A stretch of DNA of 41,870 nt from Mageeibacillus sp. UBA5770 (GCA_002418705.1 DIEQ01000098.1:1-41870), one strand, 5' to 3'; counted from the stretch's first letter, positions 25,735 through 35,638 are shown. The notes: generated by a model from the letters alone, not told the origin. Numbers and translations are program-made.

Positions 25735-28122
25735 ATGGCTAAATTAACTCGTCTTGCCACTACCGTAACCGCGCGTTACTATCCTGCATCTGACTTGACT
25801 GACGCATTCTACCTTGACGGTCGTCTTTCCGGAAAAAGAGAAGCGAGATCGGCGGACATAACGGTTGATAAGGAAGACAGGGGTTTTTTCTTCTCTGTGT
25901 TTTCTAGTTCTACTTTGCCCGGAAGAGATCCGGCAGCGGAGCCGGTATATGAGGCCCCCCTGCGTAAGCTCTTTAACGAAATCAAGACAGGCAGGAAAGC
26001 CCTTGATGATGAGATCGGCGAGCTGGTTAATACAGCCGTAGCCGTTACAGGCAGAATGAAGCTGCAGGCAGACAATGCAAGATCCCCGTTTTTTGCGGGT
26101 GTCATGGTCAAGGATTCGGAAGCCTTCGCAATTACCATGGGTAAGGGCCTCGCTTTCCTTTACCGGGATGATACATTGTTCCCTCTTACTGCTACGGACC
26201 TCAAGATTGACCCGGTCAATACCCAGAGACAGAAGGTCGATAATTTCTACAATTACTGTGCAACAAAGACAGCAACTGCGCTGTGTTCCAATATCGCCCA
26301 GCTCAAGATGGATGACTGCCTCATTCTCTGCAACCGTGAAGTCTATGATGCGCTCGGACAGCAGGAAATCCTTCGCCTTCTTTATGATGCGGAAGACCAG
26401 TGTGACGCAGCCGGCAACATTATTACGGAAGCCGCCGCCAAGTTTCCCGGTGTGCCTCTTCAGATCCTGATTTCTTTCGTCGAGACCGTTACTTCACAGG
26501 AAAAGACGGGGCTTTTCGGCTTTGGTAAGAAGAATCGTCAGCAATCCTATAATGAAGTGGAAGATGACGCCATAGAGGTTCCCATCGCCAAGGCATCCTC
26601 AGCACAGGCAGCAGCTGCTGCGGCAGCCGTTGCTGCCGGATCGATTCCTGCACCGGTGCAGATCCCCGCTCCTGAAGAACCGGAACCTTTATTTTTCGGC
26701 AATGATGCGACCAATCCTTTTGTACAGCCTCTTGCAGAGCAGCCGGTCATACCTACGGGACCCAAAGATCCGATTCAGTTTCAGGATGATACTCTTGCGC
26801 CCTTTGGTGAACCCGTTAAAGAGACCGGCTCATTTACTGATGCCGGGGGCTTTGTTAAGACTGAATTCGAAGGTGATATTGACAGCTACAAATCGGCAGG
26901 CGGAGAGTCGGAACAGTATGGTTTTGAGCCGGATACATTCGGACTTCCCGGACAGACTGCACCTCAGTATATTCCCGAGGAATCCGATGAGGAAGAAGAA
27001 GGCGAACCACTGGTATTCGGTGATGATTTTGCACCTTCTGTAAAAAGCAAGCCGGAATCGCAGCCATCATATGCTGCTCCCGAATCGGCCCCGGTTCCCC
27101 CGCAGACACAGGAATTCTCATATTCACCGCCGGCGCCGGAAGCCGATACATCTGCCGGAGGCTCTTATTTTATTCCGTTTGCATCCAAGGAGCCTGCCGC
27201 TCAGGCATCAACCAACATTAACGATATCCCTGACATGCCGCTGTATGAGGCACCGACCTATTCGCCTCCGACATACCCGACCAACAGTTATACCCCTAAG
27301 GGATACGATTCGGCAGGCGTATACGCCCGCGGCTCATATTCACTTGATGACGAAGATGCCGATATGAAGAAGGACCTGCCGGTGCAGCCAAGCCAGGCCA
27401 ACCGCAGTTATTCTTACACGCCTCCGCAGCAGACGGTGCCATCCTATGGCAGTTCACGTGATCCGCGTACCGTACCTCCGCAGCCCGGACAGCCATATCA
27501 GGGTCCGGCCCGTTCCGCTTCGCAGTCCCGGCCTCAGCCGTCGCAGCAGCCGACACAGCAGACACCCAGGGTAAGACCCAACCAGCCGCAGCGTTCCTCT
27601 CAGGATATGTTTGATCAGGAGAGGGGCTTTGATTATGGTGATACGGATTCCGCCTACAAGAGAAACAAGATGTTTGGAATCATTCTGATTGCCGTATGTG
27701 TGGTCCTTGTAATTATCATTATTGCCGCCCTTGCCTGGCCCAAGAAGGGTAATACCGCAGCAACTACCGTAACTACACCGCCTGCCATTACATTATCTGT
27801 TACCCCTACCGATACGGCAGCCGGTGCGACTACCGTTCCGACAAGCGCCGGATCGGTTACTCCCGCAGGATCTGAGACTACGGTTCCGACTTCCGCGGTT
27901 TCCCCGATGGTGGCCAATCCGCCGGACGGACAGTTCTTCTTTTCGGATCAGACAGGCTTCCGTACCTGGTGGGATGTTTTCAACCGGGCTTACAATATAC
28001 AGCTGGATTCCAACACAGATCCACGCATAGCAATCATCATCAGCTACAACGAACTTCCTTCTGATTATGTTCCTCAGCCGGGTGATACGGTCTATCTCCC
28101 TCCCGTTAAGCTCATATCATAG
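25735..28122 (+). CDS. Membrane protein with PP2C-like N-terminal region, disordered linker and C-terminal LysM-like domain
   Basis: A 795-residue protein with four parts. Residues 1-255 resemble a PP2C-like fold (ITVDKEDRGFFFSVF; SEAFAITMGKGLAFLYRDDTLFPL; MDDCLILCNREVYDAL), but the metal-binding Asp-Gly motifs of active phosphatases are not evident, so it may be a pseudophosphatase. Residues 262-640 are low-complexity, rich in Pro, Gln, Ala and acidic groups. A transmembrane helix spans 646-668. After a Thr-rich outer linker, residues 742-795 look like a LysM unit (TWWDVFNRAY to YVPQPGDTVYLPP). It could link cell-wall state to a cytosolic partner. ATG 25735 follows TGGAGG. Confidence 0.7.
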   Translation: MAKLTRLATTVTARYYPASDLTDAFYLDGRLSGKREARSADITVDKEDRGFFFSVFSSSTLPGRDPAAEPVYEAPLRKLFNEIKTGRKALDDEIGELVNTAVAVTGRMKLQADNARSPFFAGVMVKDSEAFAITMGKGLAFLYRDDTLFPLTATDLKIDPVNTQRQKVDNFYNYCATKTATALCSNIAQLKMDDCLILCNREVYDALGQQEILRLLYDAEDQCDAAGNIITEAAAKFPGVPLQILISFVETVTSQEKTGLFGFGKKNRQQSYNEVEDDAIEVPIAKASSAQAAAAAAAVAAGSIPAPVQIPAPEEPEPLFFGNDATNPFVQPLAEQPVIPTGPKDPIQFQDDTLAPFGEPVKETGSFTDAGGFVKTEFEGDIDSYKSAGGESEQYGFEPDTFGLPGQTAPQYIPEESDEEEEGEPLVFGDDFAPSVKSKPESQPSYAAPESAPVPPQTQEFSYSPPAPEADTSAGGSYFIPFASKEPAAQASTNINDIPDMPLYEAPTYSPPTYPTNSYTPKGYDSAGVYARGSYSLDDEDADMKKDLPVQPSQANRSYSYTPPQQTVPSYGSSRDPRTVPPQPGQPYQGPARSASQSRPQPSQQPTQQTPRVRPNQPQRSSQDMFDQERGFDYGDTDSAYKRNKMFGIILIAVCVVLVIIIIAALAWPKKGNTAATTVTTPPAITLSVTPTDTAAGATTVPTSAGSVTPAGSETTVPTSAVSPMVANPPDGQFFFSDQTGFRTWWDVFNRAYNIQLDSNTDPRIAIIISYNELPSDYVPQPGDTVYLPPVKLIS

Positions 28123-28161
28123 TCACAGCGCACTAGGGCGTCTCTATCATGGTTTTGCAAG

Positions 28162-28236
28162 GGATACACTTTTTTTCAGCATTTATCGTAGAAGTACGAA
28201 GGGTGCACAAAGAAAAAGTGTATCCTTTTCTTCGTT
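28162..28236 (+). terminator. Terminator after the PP2C-LysM gene
   Basis: Perfect 13-bp arms (28162-28174 and 28213-28225) enclose a 38-nt loop and are followed by TTTTCTTCGTTTT. The long loop is unusual but contains a small CGTA/TACG hairpin. Termination before serA is likely. Confidence 0.65.
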
Positions 28237-28240
28237 TTGC

Positions 28241-28269
28241 TGGTCAAATTTCGTAAATCCTATTATAAT
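28241..28269 (+). promoter_or_regulatory. Promoter of serA
   Basis: TGGTCA (28241-28246), 17 bp and TATAAT (28264-28269) predict a start near 28276. The resulting leader of about 55 nt is too short for a T-box. Confidence 0.55.
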
Positions 28270-28330
28270 TAATTGCTGTTGGACGCACAGCCGGATACGG
28301 GATTGTCCGGAACATTTCAAGGAGGAAATC

Positions 28331-29938
28331 ATGAAAATACTACTGTCAGAAAAAATTGCAGCGGATTCGGTTCAGTATCTTCGGGACAAAGGCTTTGAGG
28401 TAGATGAGAGACTTGGCCTGACACAAACCGAGATAGAGGACATCATCGAATCATATGACGCTCTCATTGTGCGAAGTGTTACGCAAGTCAACCGCTCCAT
28501 GATTGCACGCGCCAATAATCTTAAAGTAGTAGGACGCGCCGGCAACGGAATTGATAATATCGATGTCAAAGCGTGCACGGAACGCGGCATCATCGCCGTG
28601 AATACCCCGGAAGCCAACATCATGGCTGCCGGCGAACTGGCCGTAGCTCTTGCATTTGCCATTTTCAGAAATATCTGCAAAGCCAACGAAGCAGCTCATA
28701 AAGACGATTTCCGCCGCGGACAGATGATAGGAAACGAGCTCGAAGGGAAGACGGCCGGCATTATCGGGCTTGGACGCATTGGTTCCATCGTAGCGAGAAA
28801 ACTTAAGGGAATCGGTATGGATGTCATCGCATATGATCCCTATGTGCCACAGGAGTCTTATGACCGCGTTGAGGCAAAGCGCTGCTCGAGTCTTGATGAA
28901 CTTCTTGCGGCAGCTGATCTGATTACTTTTCATACACCGAAAAATAAGGAAACATATAATATGCTCGACGTCCCGCAGCTTGCCAAGTGCAAAAAGGGCG
29001 TGCGTATTGTAAATGCAGCCCGCGGAGGACTTGTTAATGAGGCAGCCCTCGCAGAAGCACTGATCTCGGGTCAGGTAGCTGCAGCCGGTATTGATGTTTT
29101 CGACAAAGAACCGTCATATGACAAGAAGCCGGGAGAACAGAACTACCAGAATCCGCTTCTGGCACTCCCCAACTGCATCGTCACACCGCACCTGGGAGCT
29201 TCTTCCCATGAGGCAAACCATAATGTCGGTACGGCTGTGACAGAACTGGTTGCAAGGGCCCTTGAGGGTGACCTGGTCGCTGCTATCAACATGCCGAGCA
29301 TTGCCGGCAATATGACAGCACTCCGTCCGTATATATCTCTTGCGGAAAAGCTTGGAAAGATCTACTATCAGGCCGAAAAGGTTCCGGTTAAAAAGATTGA
29401 GGTCGTATATATCGGAGAACTTGCCAGGCAGGAGACAGGAATATTGACACTGTCCGTCTTAAAGGGATTCCTTTCAGCGCTCTCCTCAGACAGAATCAGC
29501 TTCGTCAACGTTCGTCAGGCTGTTGAAGACAGAGGGATTGAGATCGTTGAAAGCAAGAGCACACATGTTAAGCGTTATAATAACCTCATCAACGTGAAGT
29601 TCTTTACGGAGGACAACCGCGAGCTTAGCGTTAACGGTACAGTATTCGGATTGGAAACGGAAGTTCTTGTCACGTTCTTCGGATATCAGATGAACTTCGA
29701 ACTGGCACCGAATGTAATTGCCATGCAAAATGAGGACATCCCCGGAATTATCGGCAAAGTCGCGTCTCTTCTGGGAGAGAATAAAATCAATATCGCAAGT
29801 ATGCACTGGGGCAGAAAACCGAATTCCGGCAAAGCACAGTCCTTCATATCTGTCGATCAGCCGGTAACCTCTGAAATCATCAGCCAGCTCGCAGAGGTCA
29901 AAGGTGTCCTCCGCGTGTCTCAACTGGATTTCAACTAA
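28331..29938 (+). CDS. serA: D-3-phosphoglycerate dehydrogenase
   Basis: A 535-residue enzyme that oxidises 3-phosphoglycerate to start serine synthesis. Domains in order are substrate- and NAD-binding (GIIGLGRIGSIVARKL at about 145-160; NAARGGLVNE near 236; catalytic His in HLGASSHEA near 288), an intervening ASB domain (about 325-455) and a C-terminal ACT domain (NEDIPGIIGKVASLL, about 465-535) that in relatives senses serine. The length fits the long SerA type. ATG 28331 has AAGGAGG; a longer reading from 28067 would run through the previous terminator and promoter. No serC or serB is adjacent. It is convergent with the YYY gene. Confidence 0.96.
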   Translation: MKILLSEKIAADSVQYLRDKGFEVDERLGLTQTEIEDIIESYDALIVRSVTQVNRSMIARANNLKVVGRAGNGIDNIDVKACTERGIIAVNTPEANIMAAGELAVALAFAIFRNICKANEAAHKDDFRRGQMIGNELEGKTAGIIGLGRIGSIVARKLKGIGMDVIAYDPYVPQESYDRVEAKRCSSLDELLAAADLITFHTPKNKETYNMLDVPQLAKCKKGVRIVNAARGGLVNEAALAEALISGQVAAAGIDVFDKEPSYDKKPGEQNYQNPLLALPNCIVTPHLGASSHEANHNVGTAVTELVARALEGDLVAAINMPSIAGNMTALRPYISLAEKLGKIYYQAEKVPVKKIEVVYIGELARQETGILTLSVLKGFLSALSSDRISFVNVRQAVEDRGIEIVESKSTHVKRYNNLINVKFFTEDNRELSVNGTVFGLETEVLVTFFGYQMNFELAPNVIAMQNEDIPGIIGKVASLLGENKINIASMHWGRKPNSGKAQSFISVDQPVTSEIISQLAEVKGVLRVSQLDFN

Positions 29939-29978
29939 TACCAGAACCTGCTGTTCACTGCAAAAATAAAGTTAAAAT

Positions 29979-30041
29979 AATCCTGTTATCGAGTGCGCCG
30001 ATCTCAAAGTCTGACTTTGAAACGCACGAAATAACAGGATT
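29979..30041. terminator. Bidirectional terminator between serA and the YYY gene
   Basis: An 11-bp outer stem (29979-29989 with 30031-30041), a CGAGTGCG/CGCACG extension and an inner TCAAAGT/ACTTTGA hairpin form a long cruciform. It is A-rich on the left and T-rich on the right, so it yields a U-tract in either direction and serves both convergent genes. Confidence 0.75.
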
Positions 30042-30045
30042 AATT

Positions 30046-32748
30046 TTATTGAACTTTCATAATATACAGACTGCCGCTTTCAAAAACTTTTGTGCCGACC
30101 GATTCAAGCAGACTGTCGTTATTCCCTTCGTACTGGGTTCTTTCGAGATCCCCGACAATCATGTATGTAACATCATACTTTTCAAGAAGAGCAGCTACAA
30201 CATCTGCATTGGTACTTGTGTATATCATCCTGACATCTGACTGCCTGGGCGTCATGATGTCATTCCACACATCCGGTTTGTCTGGGTTGCTGACCAGTTC
30301 CCCCTGGCTGTTTACGACACCCTGGAAGCGCCAGAGCCATTCATGTGTCTGCCATCCGATAATCGTAGGAAGCCCTGTATAAGCAGATACCACACAATTG
30401 TCCGTATAACTGTTTCCAAATGCTTCGCAAATAGCAGGCGTTCCGGTTACATTCGCATTGAGCCAGTTGATGGCAGCCGCATACGGTGCGAGATCTCCTG
30501 GTCCGTCCGTCAGCTGAAGGCTGTCGTGTTCTGCCAGATAGGCCGTACCGTCAAGTCCTGTGTATCTCTCGAGGGTAATATCACCTGTCCGCTGCTCAAT
30601 GGCAACAAACGGATAATGCATCGGTATCGATAACAATAATGTCAGCGCAACGGCGCTTGCGGCTATCACGGCAGTATGTGAATTCTTTCTCCTGCGGATA
30701 CAAAGAAAACGGAAAAAGGAGTATGCCATGACCAGAGAAAGAAGGACAAAGGCCTCAAAAGTGAACTTGAACATCGTATTGGCTCGCTTGTAGCTGCCCG
30801 AATAAATATCACGTACATAGAAGATTTCTGGAGCAGCCAGCAGCATAAAGGCAACAACCGCAGTTCCGGACATGAAGATATCAGCCGGATTCATTTTTTT
30901 CAAAAAGCGGGCAACTGCATTGTCGGGAAAGGAGAACTCATCATCCTGAAGGCCGAGAGCGCGGCTTTTCGATGACATCAGAGTGATCACAATCAACATC
31001 ACAGCGAAAAATATATGAACTCCCCATAGAATGACAAGCTGGTAAACAGGCGACTGATCGACCGTCCTGGCCAGTGAATTGGCAATCATATCGAACTTTG
31101 CGTTGAAGGTCAGTGCGCAGACACTGGCTGATGTGAATAGGAACGACATTCCGAGCCCTGTCCTGGTAAGTGCGCAGGGCATAAGTGCCGTACCGAAAAC
31201 GCATACGGCAAAAACAAGGATCTGCATCCCGACATGCGCGAAAGCCAGAGGAGAATACTTAAGATATACAAGAAGGATCATTGCCGTCTCGGTCAGGAAG
31301 AAAGGAATACCCGCAGCAGAACTGAAATGACGGGAGGTCTTGCTGTTATAAATCAGAAGTGTCATGCAGGCGACAATGAAATAGATCAGAAAATCCCAGT
31401 AATTGCACATGATCGAAATACCGAGCAAAATGCCGACCGTTACAATTTCGGGCACAAAGAGATTCTTGAGTTCAAACTTCACGCGGGACTTAAGGTCAAT
31501 CGGCGCATCACCCGGAGGAAACTTAAGAACGAACAGCTCTCTGCCTTCGGGATGCCTCGCATTCAGGTAGAGTGAAAAAAGCAGCGCGATCGTCAGCATG
31601 ACGATCATCAGACCAACGACATGTGCATGAAGATCTCCGAGCAGGTAGGAATAACCGGGGAATTCGTGGATCGTGTAATCACCGTTTTTAAGAAGGGTAG
31701 TCTTGGCTTCATCCCATATCTGGGAGTCCGGATTATGACCGATAAACCGCGTGGAATCAGGGTAGAAAAAACTTTCCGTCCGCCCGACATTCACGCCTAA
31801 TTTGGAGAGAAATCCAAGAACGGCATTTCCCGGTGAATTTTCATCGTAGAAGAAGGCATGTGAATTGCCAAATACCGTGACGGCAAAAGCGCTCAGCAGC
31901 CCGGCAGCCGTACTGAAAACAGCCGGTGCACGAAGGCCCTTTTTTATGGCGCCGCCAATAAACAGGGCACCAAGGGAATACGACATCGTGAATGCAAGTG
32001 CGAAAGTTGTACACATCGAGAGATTATAAGCGACTCCGGTTACGATTCCCGTAAATTTAGTTATCATGGCATAAATGTATTGCCCGTAATAGTAGTAATT
32101 AATACTCTTGCCCGCCAGCCACGGATCGAGTGCCGGCAGTGTTTGTGTCCGTACCAGTGAATTCAGATACGCGAAGTCCATGAATTTTTCTTCGCCGTTA
32201 ATCTCAGGCCGAAGGCCTTTTATGATACACCAAATCAGGAGGGCAGCAACAAAAAGACTTTCCTGCCATGTGATTTCCCAGATGTCATACTTGCTGGAGA
32301 GTGCCGATACGGCGGCTTTTCGGGTTCGGGGAAGGCCCCAGCTAATCCCTGCAAGGAGTATTAGAAAGACAGAAATCCAAATCTTCGTAAACGCAAGCAT
32401 CTGCAGATAGCAAAACGTCCAGAGCACAAAAGATACGGCGAGAATGCCGAGTGCCTTTGAAAATCCATACCCTTTCCCGCGAAAAGAAGAGAACAGCCAG
32501 GCGGTAACCGGAAAAGCTGCCAGTCCAAAGACCAGAAGCGTCGACCACCAGCATAAAAACTGAGCCTGATTCCCTTCAAGCAGAAACGAAAAAAAGAAGG
32601 CAAGTGCAGCAGGAATTAAAAACCAGAGAAAAAGCAGCGGTTTTATTTTTTCTTCCATAAGCGGAGCGGCTGATTCTTTACCTTTACGTGCATCGCCTGC
32701 GGTGAGGCTGTAAGAATATTTCTTCGAACCGCGTTTTTTGTTATCCAT
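30046..32748 (-). CDS. YYY-family (DUF2298) polytopic membrane protein
   Basis: A 900-residue membrane protein with more than a dozen hydrophobic segments and a soluble C-terminal domain (about residues 745-900). The tyrosine run that names the family is in SINYYYYGQYIYAMI, near residue 222. A following HEFPGYSYLLGDLHAHV stretch and late TIIGWQTHEWLWR are family-like. The proteins are uncharacterised; the fold resembles GT-C glycosyltransferases that use lipid-linked sugars, so an envelope glycan role is a reasonable inference. ATG 32748 has GGAGG at 8 nt. It is the last gene of a minus-strand trio, 90 bp after the FAD gene. Confidence 0.85.
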   Translation of the reverse strand: MDNKKRGSKKYSYSLTAGDARKGKESAAPLMEEKIKPLLFLWFLIPAALAFFFSFLLEGNQAQFLCWWSTLLVFGLAAFPVTAWLFSSFRGKGYGFSKALGILAVSFVLWTFCYLQMLAFTKIWISVFLILLAGISWGLPRTRKAAVSALSSKYDIWEITWQESLFVAALLIWCIIKGLRPEINGEEKFMDFAYLNSLVRTQTLPALDPWLAGKSINYYYYGQYIYAMITKFTGIVTGVAYNLSMCTTFALAFTMSYSLGALFIGGAIKKGLRAPAVFSTAAGLLSAFAVTVFGNSHAFFYDENSPGNAVLGFLSKLGVNVGRTESFFYPDSTRFIGHNPDSQIWDEAKTTLLKNGDYTIHEFPGYSYLLGDLHAHVVGLMIVMLTIALLFSLYLNARHPEGRELFVLKFPPGDAPIDLKSRVKFELKNLFVPEIVTVGILLGISIMCNYWDFLIYFIVACMTLLIYNSKTSRHFSSAAGIPFFLTETAMILLVYLKYSPLAFAHVGMQILVFAVCVFGTALMPCALTRTGLGMSFLFTSASVCALTFNAKFDMIANSLARTVDQSPVYQLVILWGVHIFFAVMLIVITLMSSKSRALGLQDDEFSFPDNAVARFLKKMNPADIFMSGTAVVAFMLLAAPEIFYVRDIYSGSYKRANTMFKFTFEAFVLLSLVMAYSFFRFLCIRRRKNSHTAVIAASAVALTLLLSIPMHYPFVAIEQRTGDITLERYTGLDGTAYLAEHDSLQLTDGPGDLAPYAAAINWLNANVTGTPAICEAFGNSYTDNCVVSAYTGLPTIIGWQTHEWLWRFQGVVNSQGELVSNPDKPDVWNDIMTPRQSDVRMIYTSTNADVVAALLEKYDVTYMIVGDLERTQYEGNNDSLLESVGTKVFESGSLYIMKVQ

Positions 32749-32838
32749 CGGGATCCTCCGGAGAGCGATAATTCAGCTTGCTTTATCTGTGTATCGACTT
32801 ATATTATAACGATATACGACATGAAAGCAAAACAAGAA

Positions 32839-33924
32839 TCAGCAGATACGGTCGATCGCTGTGATATTGATATTTTTATGACCTGCAGCCTGGACGCCCT
32901 GTTCAATCTCACGGGCTGCCTGCCTTGCCATACTGACACATGAGTCCATACGGTATTCGACAGAATCGTCGCCACCTCCCTCAACGAGGGCCAGATTGGT
33001 TACATAAAGCCCCGGAAGCAGGGATCTGAGAAGATTGCTCGCCGGCTGTGTCGTGGGTGTCGCATAGCGGGTTCTTGTAAGCCGCCATGTCAATATATCC
33101 CCTCTGCCTGTTGCCGGGTTAAGCAGCTGAAGATGCTTGAAAAACTCGAGAAAAACTTCCGCATCGGACTGTGTCCAGAGAGGGTGGGAAGTTGCAAAAG
33201 AACCCGAAAGGTATACCACATGTCCGCCGTATCTTCTTTCACCGACGAGGTTGGTATGCTCGATTATGCGCTGAAAGGGCGCGTTGAAGGCAATCGGACG
33301 TGAAAAACAACCGGTAAACTGCGTCTTCATAAGCAGCATAAGGCACATATTTGCTTTGTAAGTGACATCCATCAGGGTATCGCGGTAATCGGTCGGAATC
33401 GAGAGATCGTGTGTAATATGAGCCAGATTACGGCATGATGCAGTGAACAGAACATTATCTGTTTCAAGGACGACCGTCGTGCAGTCAGCCAGTACATTTG
33501 AAATCTGGTACCGCGAATTCTGGGTCTGTGAAATATCCATGGCAGTATAGCCATAATGGATCAGGCCGCCGCGGTCTGTAATCTCCTGCGTCAATGCGCT
33601 TATTAATGAATGGAAACCGTTATTCAGATAGCCTAACTTTTTGCGGCTTACACGGCCATACCAGTAAGAATCAAACCATGCAAGTTCATCCTGCAGGCCA
33701 AGCTCTTTCAGAAGATTCAGCAGATTACGGTCACTTTTGCGGATGTGATGGGGAAGAAGCTCAATATATTCATGTCCTAAGCGCATGGATGACAGCATAC
33801 CGCCGGCAGTCGAATGCTGTTCGACAACCTGCACGGCAAAACCTTTGCGTGATAACTCCCAGGCGCACACAAGACCGGTCAATCCGGCGCCGATGACGCA
33901 AATGGACGGACGTAAATCAGACAT
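32839..33924 (-). CDS. FAD-dependent amine-oxidase-like protein
   Basis: A 361-residue flavoprotein of the NAD(P)-binding Rossmann/amine oxidase type. The dinucleotide motif VIGAGLTGLVCAWELSRKG is at about residues 10-28, followed by VVEQHSTAGGMLSS, which binds FAD in protoporphyrinogen oxidase, phytoene desaturase and UDP-galactopyranose mutase relatives. The C-terminal LYVTNLALVEGGGDDSVEY matches the second FAD contact. It is shorter than most amine oxidases. The neighbouring YYY gene suggests envelope sugar or lipid chemistry, but the substrate is unknown. AAAGGAG precedes ATG 33924, 2 nt after the DUF1015 stop, so the two are coupled. Confidence 0.78.
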   Translation of the reverse strand: MSDLRPSICVIGAGLTGLVCAWELSRKGFAVQVVEQHSTAGGMLSSMRLGHEYIELLPHHIRKSDRNLLNLLKELGLQDELAWFDSYWYGRVSRKKLGYLNNGFHSLISALTQEITDRGGLIHYGYTAMDISQTQNSRYQISNVLADCTTVVLETDNVLFTASCRNLAHITHDLSIPTDYRDTLMDVTYKANMCLMLLMKTQFTGCFSRPIAFNAPFQRIIEHTNLVGERRYGGHVVYLSGSFATSHPLWTQSDAEVFLEFFKHLQLLNPATGRGDILTWRLTRTRYATPTTQPASNLLRSLLPGLYVTNLALVEGGGDDSVEYRMDSCVSMARQAAREIEQGVQAAGHKNINITAIDRIC

Positions 33925-33926
33925 AA

Positions 33927-35255
33927 TTACTCCTTTGAGGTGATACGCTTGGCTTCCATATAATAGCGCTTCTCAATGGCTTCTCCCATGGAAAACGTCT
34001 TTCGCGGAAAAACTCCTTCGGCTGAAATCGTCTCAAAGAAGCTGTCCTTGGCAATGGATGGAAGAAGAAAGCCAAGATTACCGGAGGAAGAGAGCGTTCG
34101 CACAGCCTCTTGCCCATGTATGTAATCCAGCCTGACATCAGGTCGGCCGGACAGAAAATGATCGAGCATGTTCTGGAGGGAGCCAACAGCCAGTGTATGC
34201 TTCGGCTCAGTCAGGACGAGGTAATGGGCTTGACCGCCGGCCAGTACAGGAATCACCTGGGCACGTGAAGGAAGTTCTACAGTGCCGGATTTAAACTCAT
34301 CTTCGTCCAGGAAATGGAATCCCTGTCCCGCAAAAAAAGTACCGGCCGCCGCATAGAAATCCTCTGTGGTGAGACCAAAGGCGACGCGGTGAATCGGCTC
34401 AAAATCAAGACCCGCATCATGCAGGTTAACGACTTCAACCAAAGCAAAACGCGCTGGGTGTACGGCCTTTTCTTCTGTGGTCAGTCCGGTCCGGACTGCA
34501 TCCCAGTGTGCCTTGGCTGTTGCCAGCGAATGGTTGCCGTCGCCAACCGCGAAAAGAAAACCATCATCTGACTTCTCAAGCAGTTTTGAAAGCTCTTCAA
34601 CAATACCCGCGGCAACAGAGGAGCCTGCCTCTGTGAAATATCCGGTAACATGACCGCCGCCCTGCATCAGATCAGTATCATATAAAGGAGCGGTGCCCGA
34701 AGCCTTCAGGGTATCATAAGCATGCTCGACGACAAGACCGTCAGGATCATCAATCAGAAGCATAATGTGAGGCAGTTCCAGGCGTGCTTCCGTACGGATT
34801 CTGACTCGAGGCGGGATTCGGGAAAGCACGGTGCCTTCGGTGGCACGAATCCTCATGCGGTTGCCCGGTGTGAAGTCATACTGGTCAAGGTCAACTGCCA
34901 GTACAAGTCCTTTACGGGACGGATGATAAGGTGTTGTACGGGAAAGAAGAACAAAACCGGCCGGAAGTTCCTGCAGGGTTTTGTCATTCAGATAAGAATC
35001 TATTGCCTGATTAATTGAGGAAATCCTGCCATCGAGCTGTTCGGAAGACAGTGATTCAAGATACACTTCCGGCAGGATCATGTGAGCTGTTGAGGGAACG
35101 CCGGCAGAATCAAGCTCTACCTGCTCCCAGTAAAGGGGCTCGGAAGTAAACTGGTCACAGGCGATTACGGCCCATCTTCGAAGATCGACATGATCACCCG
35201 GGAAAAGAATTTCAGGTGCCATAATGGCAAGTTCCGGGAAAACAACTGGATGCAT
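33927..35255 (-). CDS. DUF1015 family protein
   Basis: A 442-residue cytosolic protein matching the DUF1015 family: an opening with PGDHVDLRRWAVIACDQFTSEP, VGDGNHSLATAKAHWD (about residue 250) and a C-terminal YIHGQEAVR region. The family is widespread and often placed near serA, but its biochemical role is unclear. ATG 35255 has AAAGGGG at 7 nt; the frame extends 17 codons upstream but lacks a ribosome site there. It heads the minus-strand trio with the FAD and YYY genes. Confidence 0.87.
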   Translation of the reverse strand: MHPVVFPELAIMAPEILFPGDHVDLRRWAVIACDQFTSEPLYWEQVELDSAGVPSTAHMILPEVYLESLSSEQLDGRISSINQAIDSYLNDKTLQELPAGFVLLSRTTPYHPSRKGLVLAVDLDQYDFTPGNRMRIRATEGTVLSRIPPRVRIRTEARLELPHIMLLIDDPDGLVVEHAYDTLKASGTAPLYDTDLMQGGGHVTGYFTEAGSSVAAGIVEELSKLLEKSDDGFLFAVGDGNHSLATAKAHWDAVRTGLTTEEKAVHPARFALVEVVNLHDAGLDFEPIHRVAFGLTTEDFYAAAGTFFAGQGFHFLDEDEFKSGTVELPSRAQVIPVLAGGQAHYLVLTEPKHTLAVGSLQNMLDHFLSGRPDVRLDYIHGQEAVRTLSSSGNLGFLLPSIAKDSFFETISAEGVFPRKTFSMGEAIEKRYYMEAKRITSKE

Positions 35256-35296
35256 TTGAAGACCCCTTTCAAAAAAACGCAAAGAATGTAAACGAC

Positions 35297-35305
35297 ATTG
35301 TATCA
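35297..35305 (-). promoter_or_regulatory. Candidate extended -10 promoter of the DUF1015 trio
   Basis: On the minus strand TGATACAAT forms an extended -10 about 42 nt before the DUF1015 start. The -35 region is weak. Confidence 0.4.
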
Positions 35306-35628
35306 CAGAACGGTAGTGATAACCATATAAAAAGTCAGTTGAAAATCGGTTTTCTCCGTAGGTCAGGCGCGCGGAACTTCGACTGATATGAGCCCGGCAG
35401 GAACTCGATTTTGATGAAATCCTGTCAATCCAGGCGCAATTATTGACTTGAACAAAAAATGATAAACAGAATAATTATATGTTGCAAAGAAAAATCTTTG
35501 TGAAAATCAATGACTATAAGCATCACAATAAAATAAATACAACTTATATATCCTGTAAAGCAATAAAATATGAATTAACGAGGCGGATCATCGAGACAGA
35601 ACACGAATATGAATATACGCTTTGCAGT

Positions 35629-35638
35629 GAAACGTTTC
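35629..35638. promoter_or_regulatory. Palindrome GAAACGTTTC
   Basis: A 10-bp palindrome with a central CG, the general style of LacI-family sites, lies 130 bp upstream of the xylose transporter promoter. It lacks the two extra central bases of a true cre site. Its role is unclear. Confidence 0.3.

Noticed and set aside
28123..28330. T-box or other amino-acid riboswitch before serA
   Set aside because: The predicted leader after the promoter at 28241-28269 is only about 55 nt, with no T-box core. The large hairpin upstream is better read as the terminator of the previous gene.
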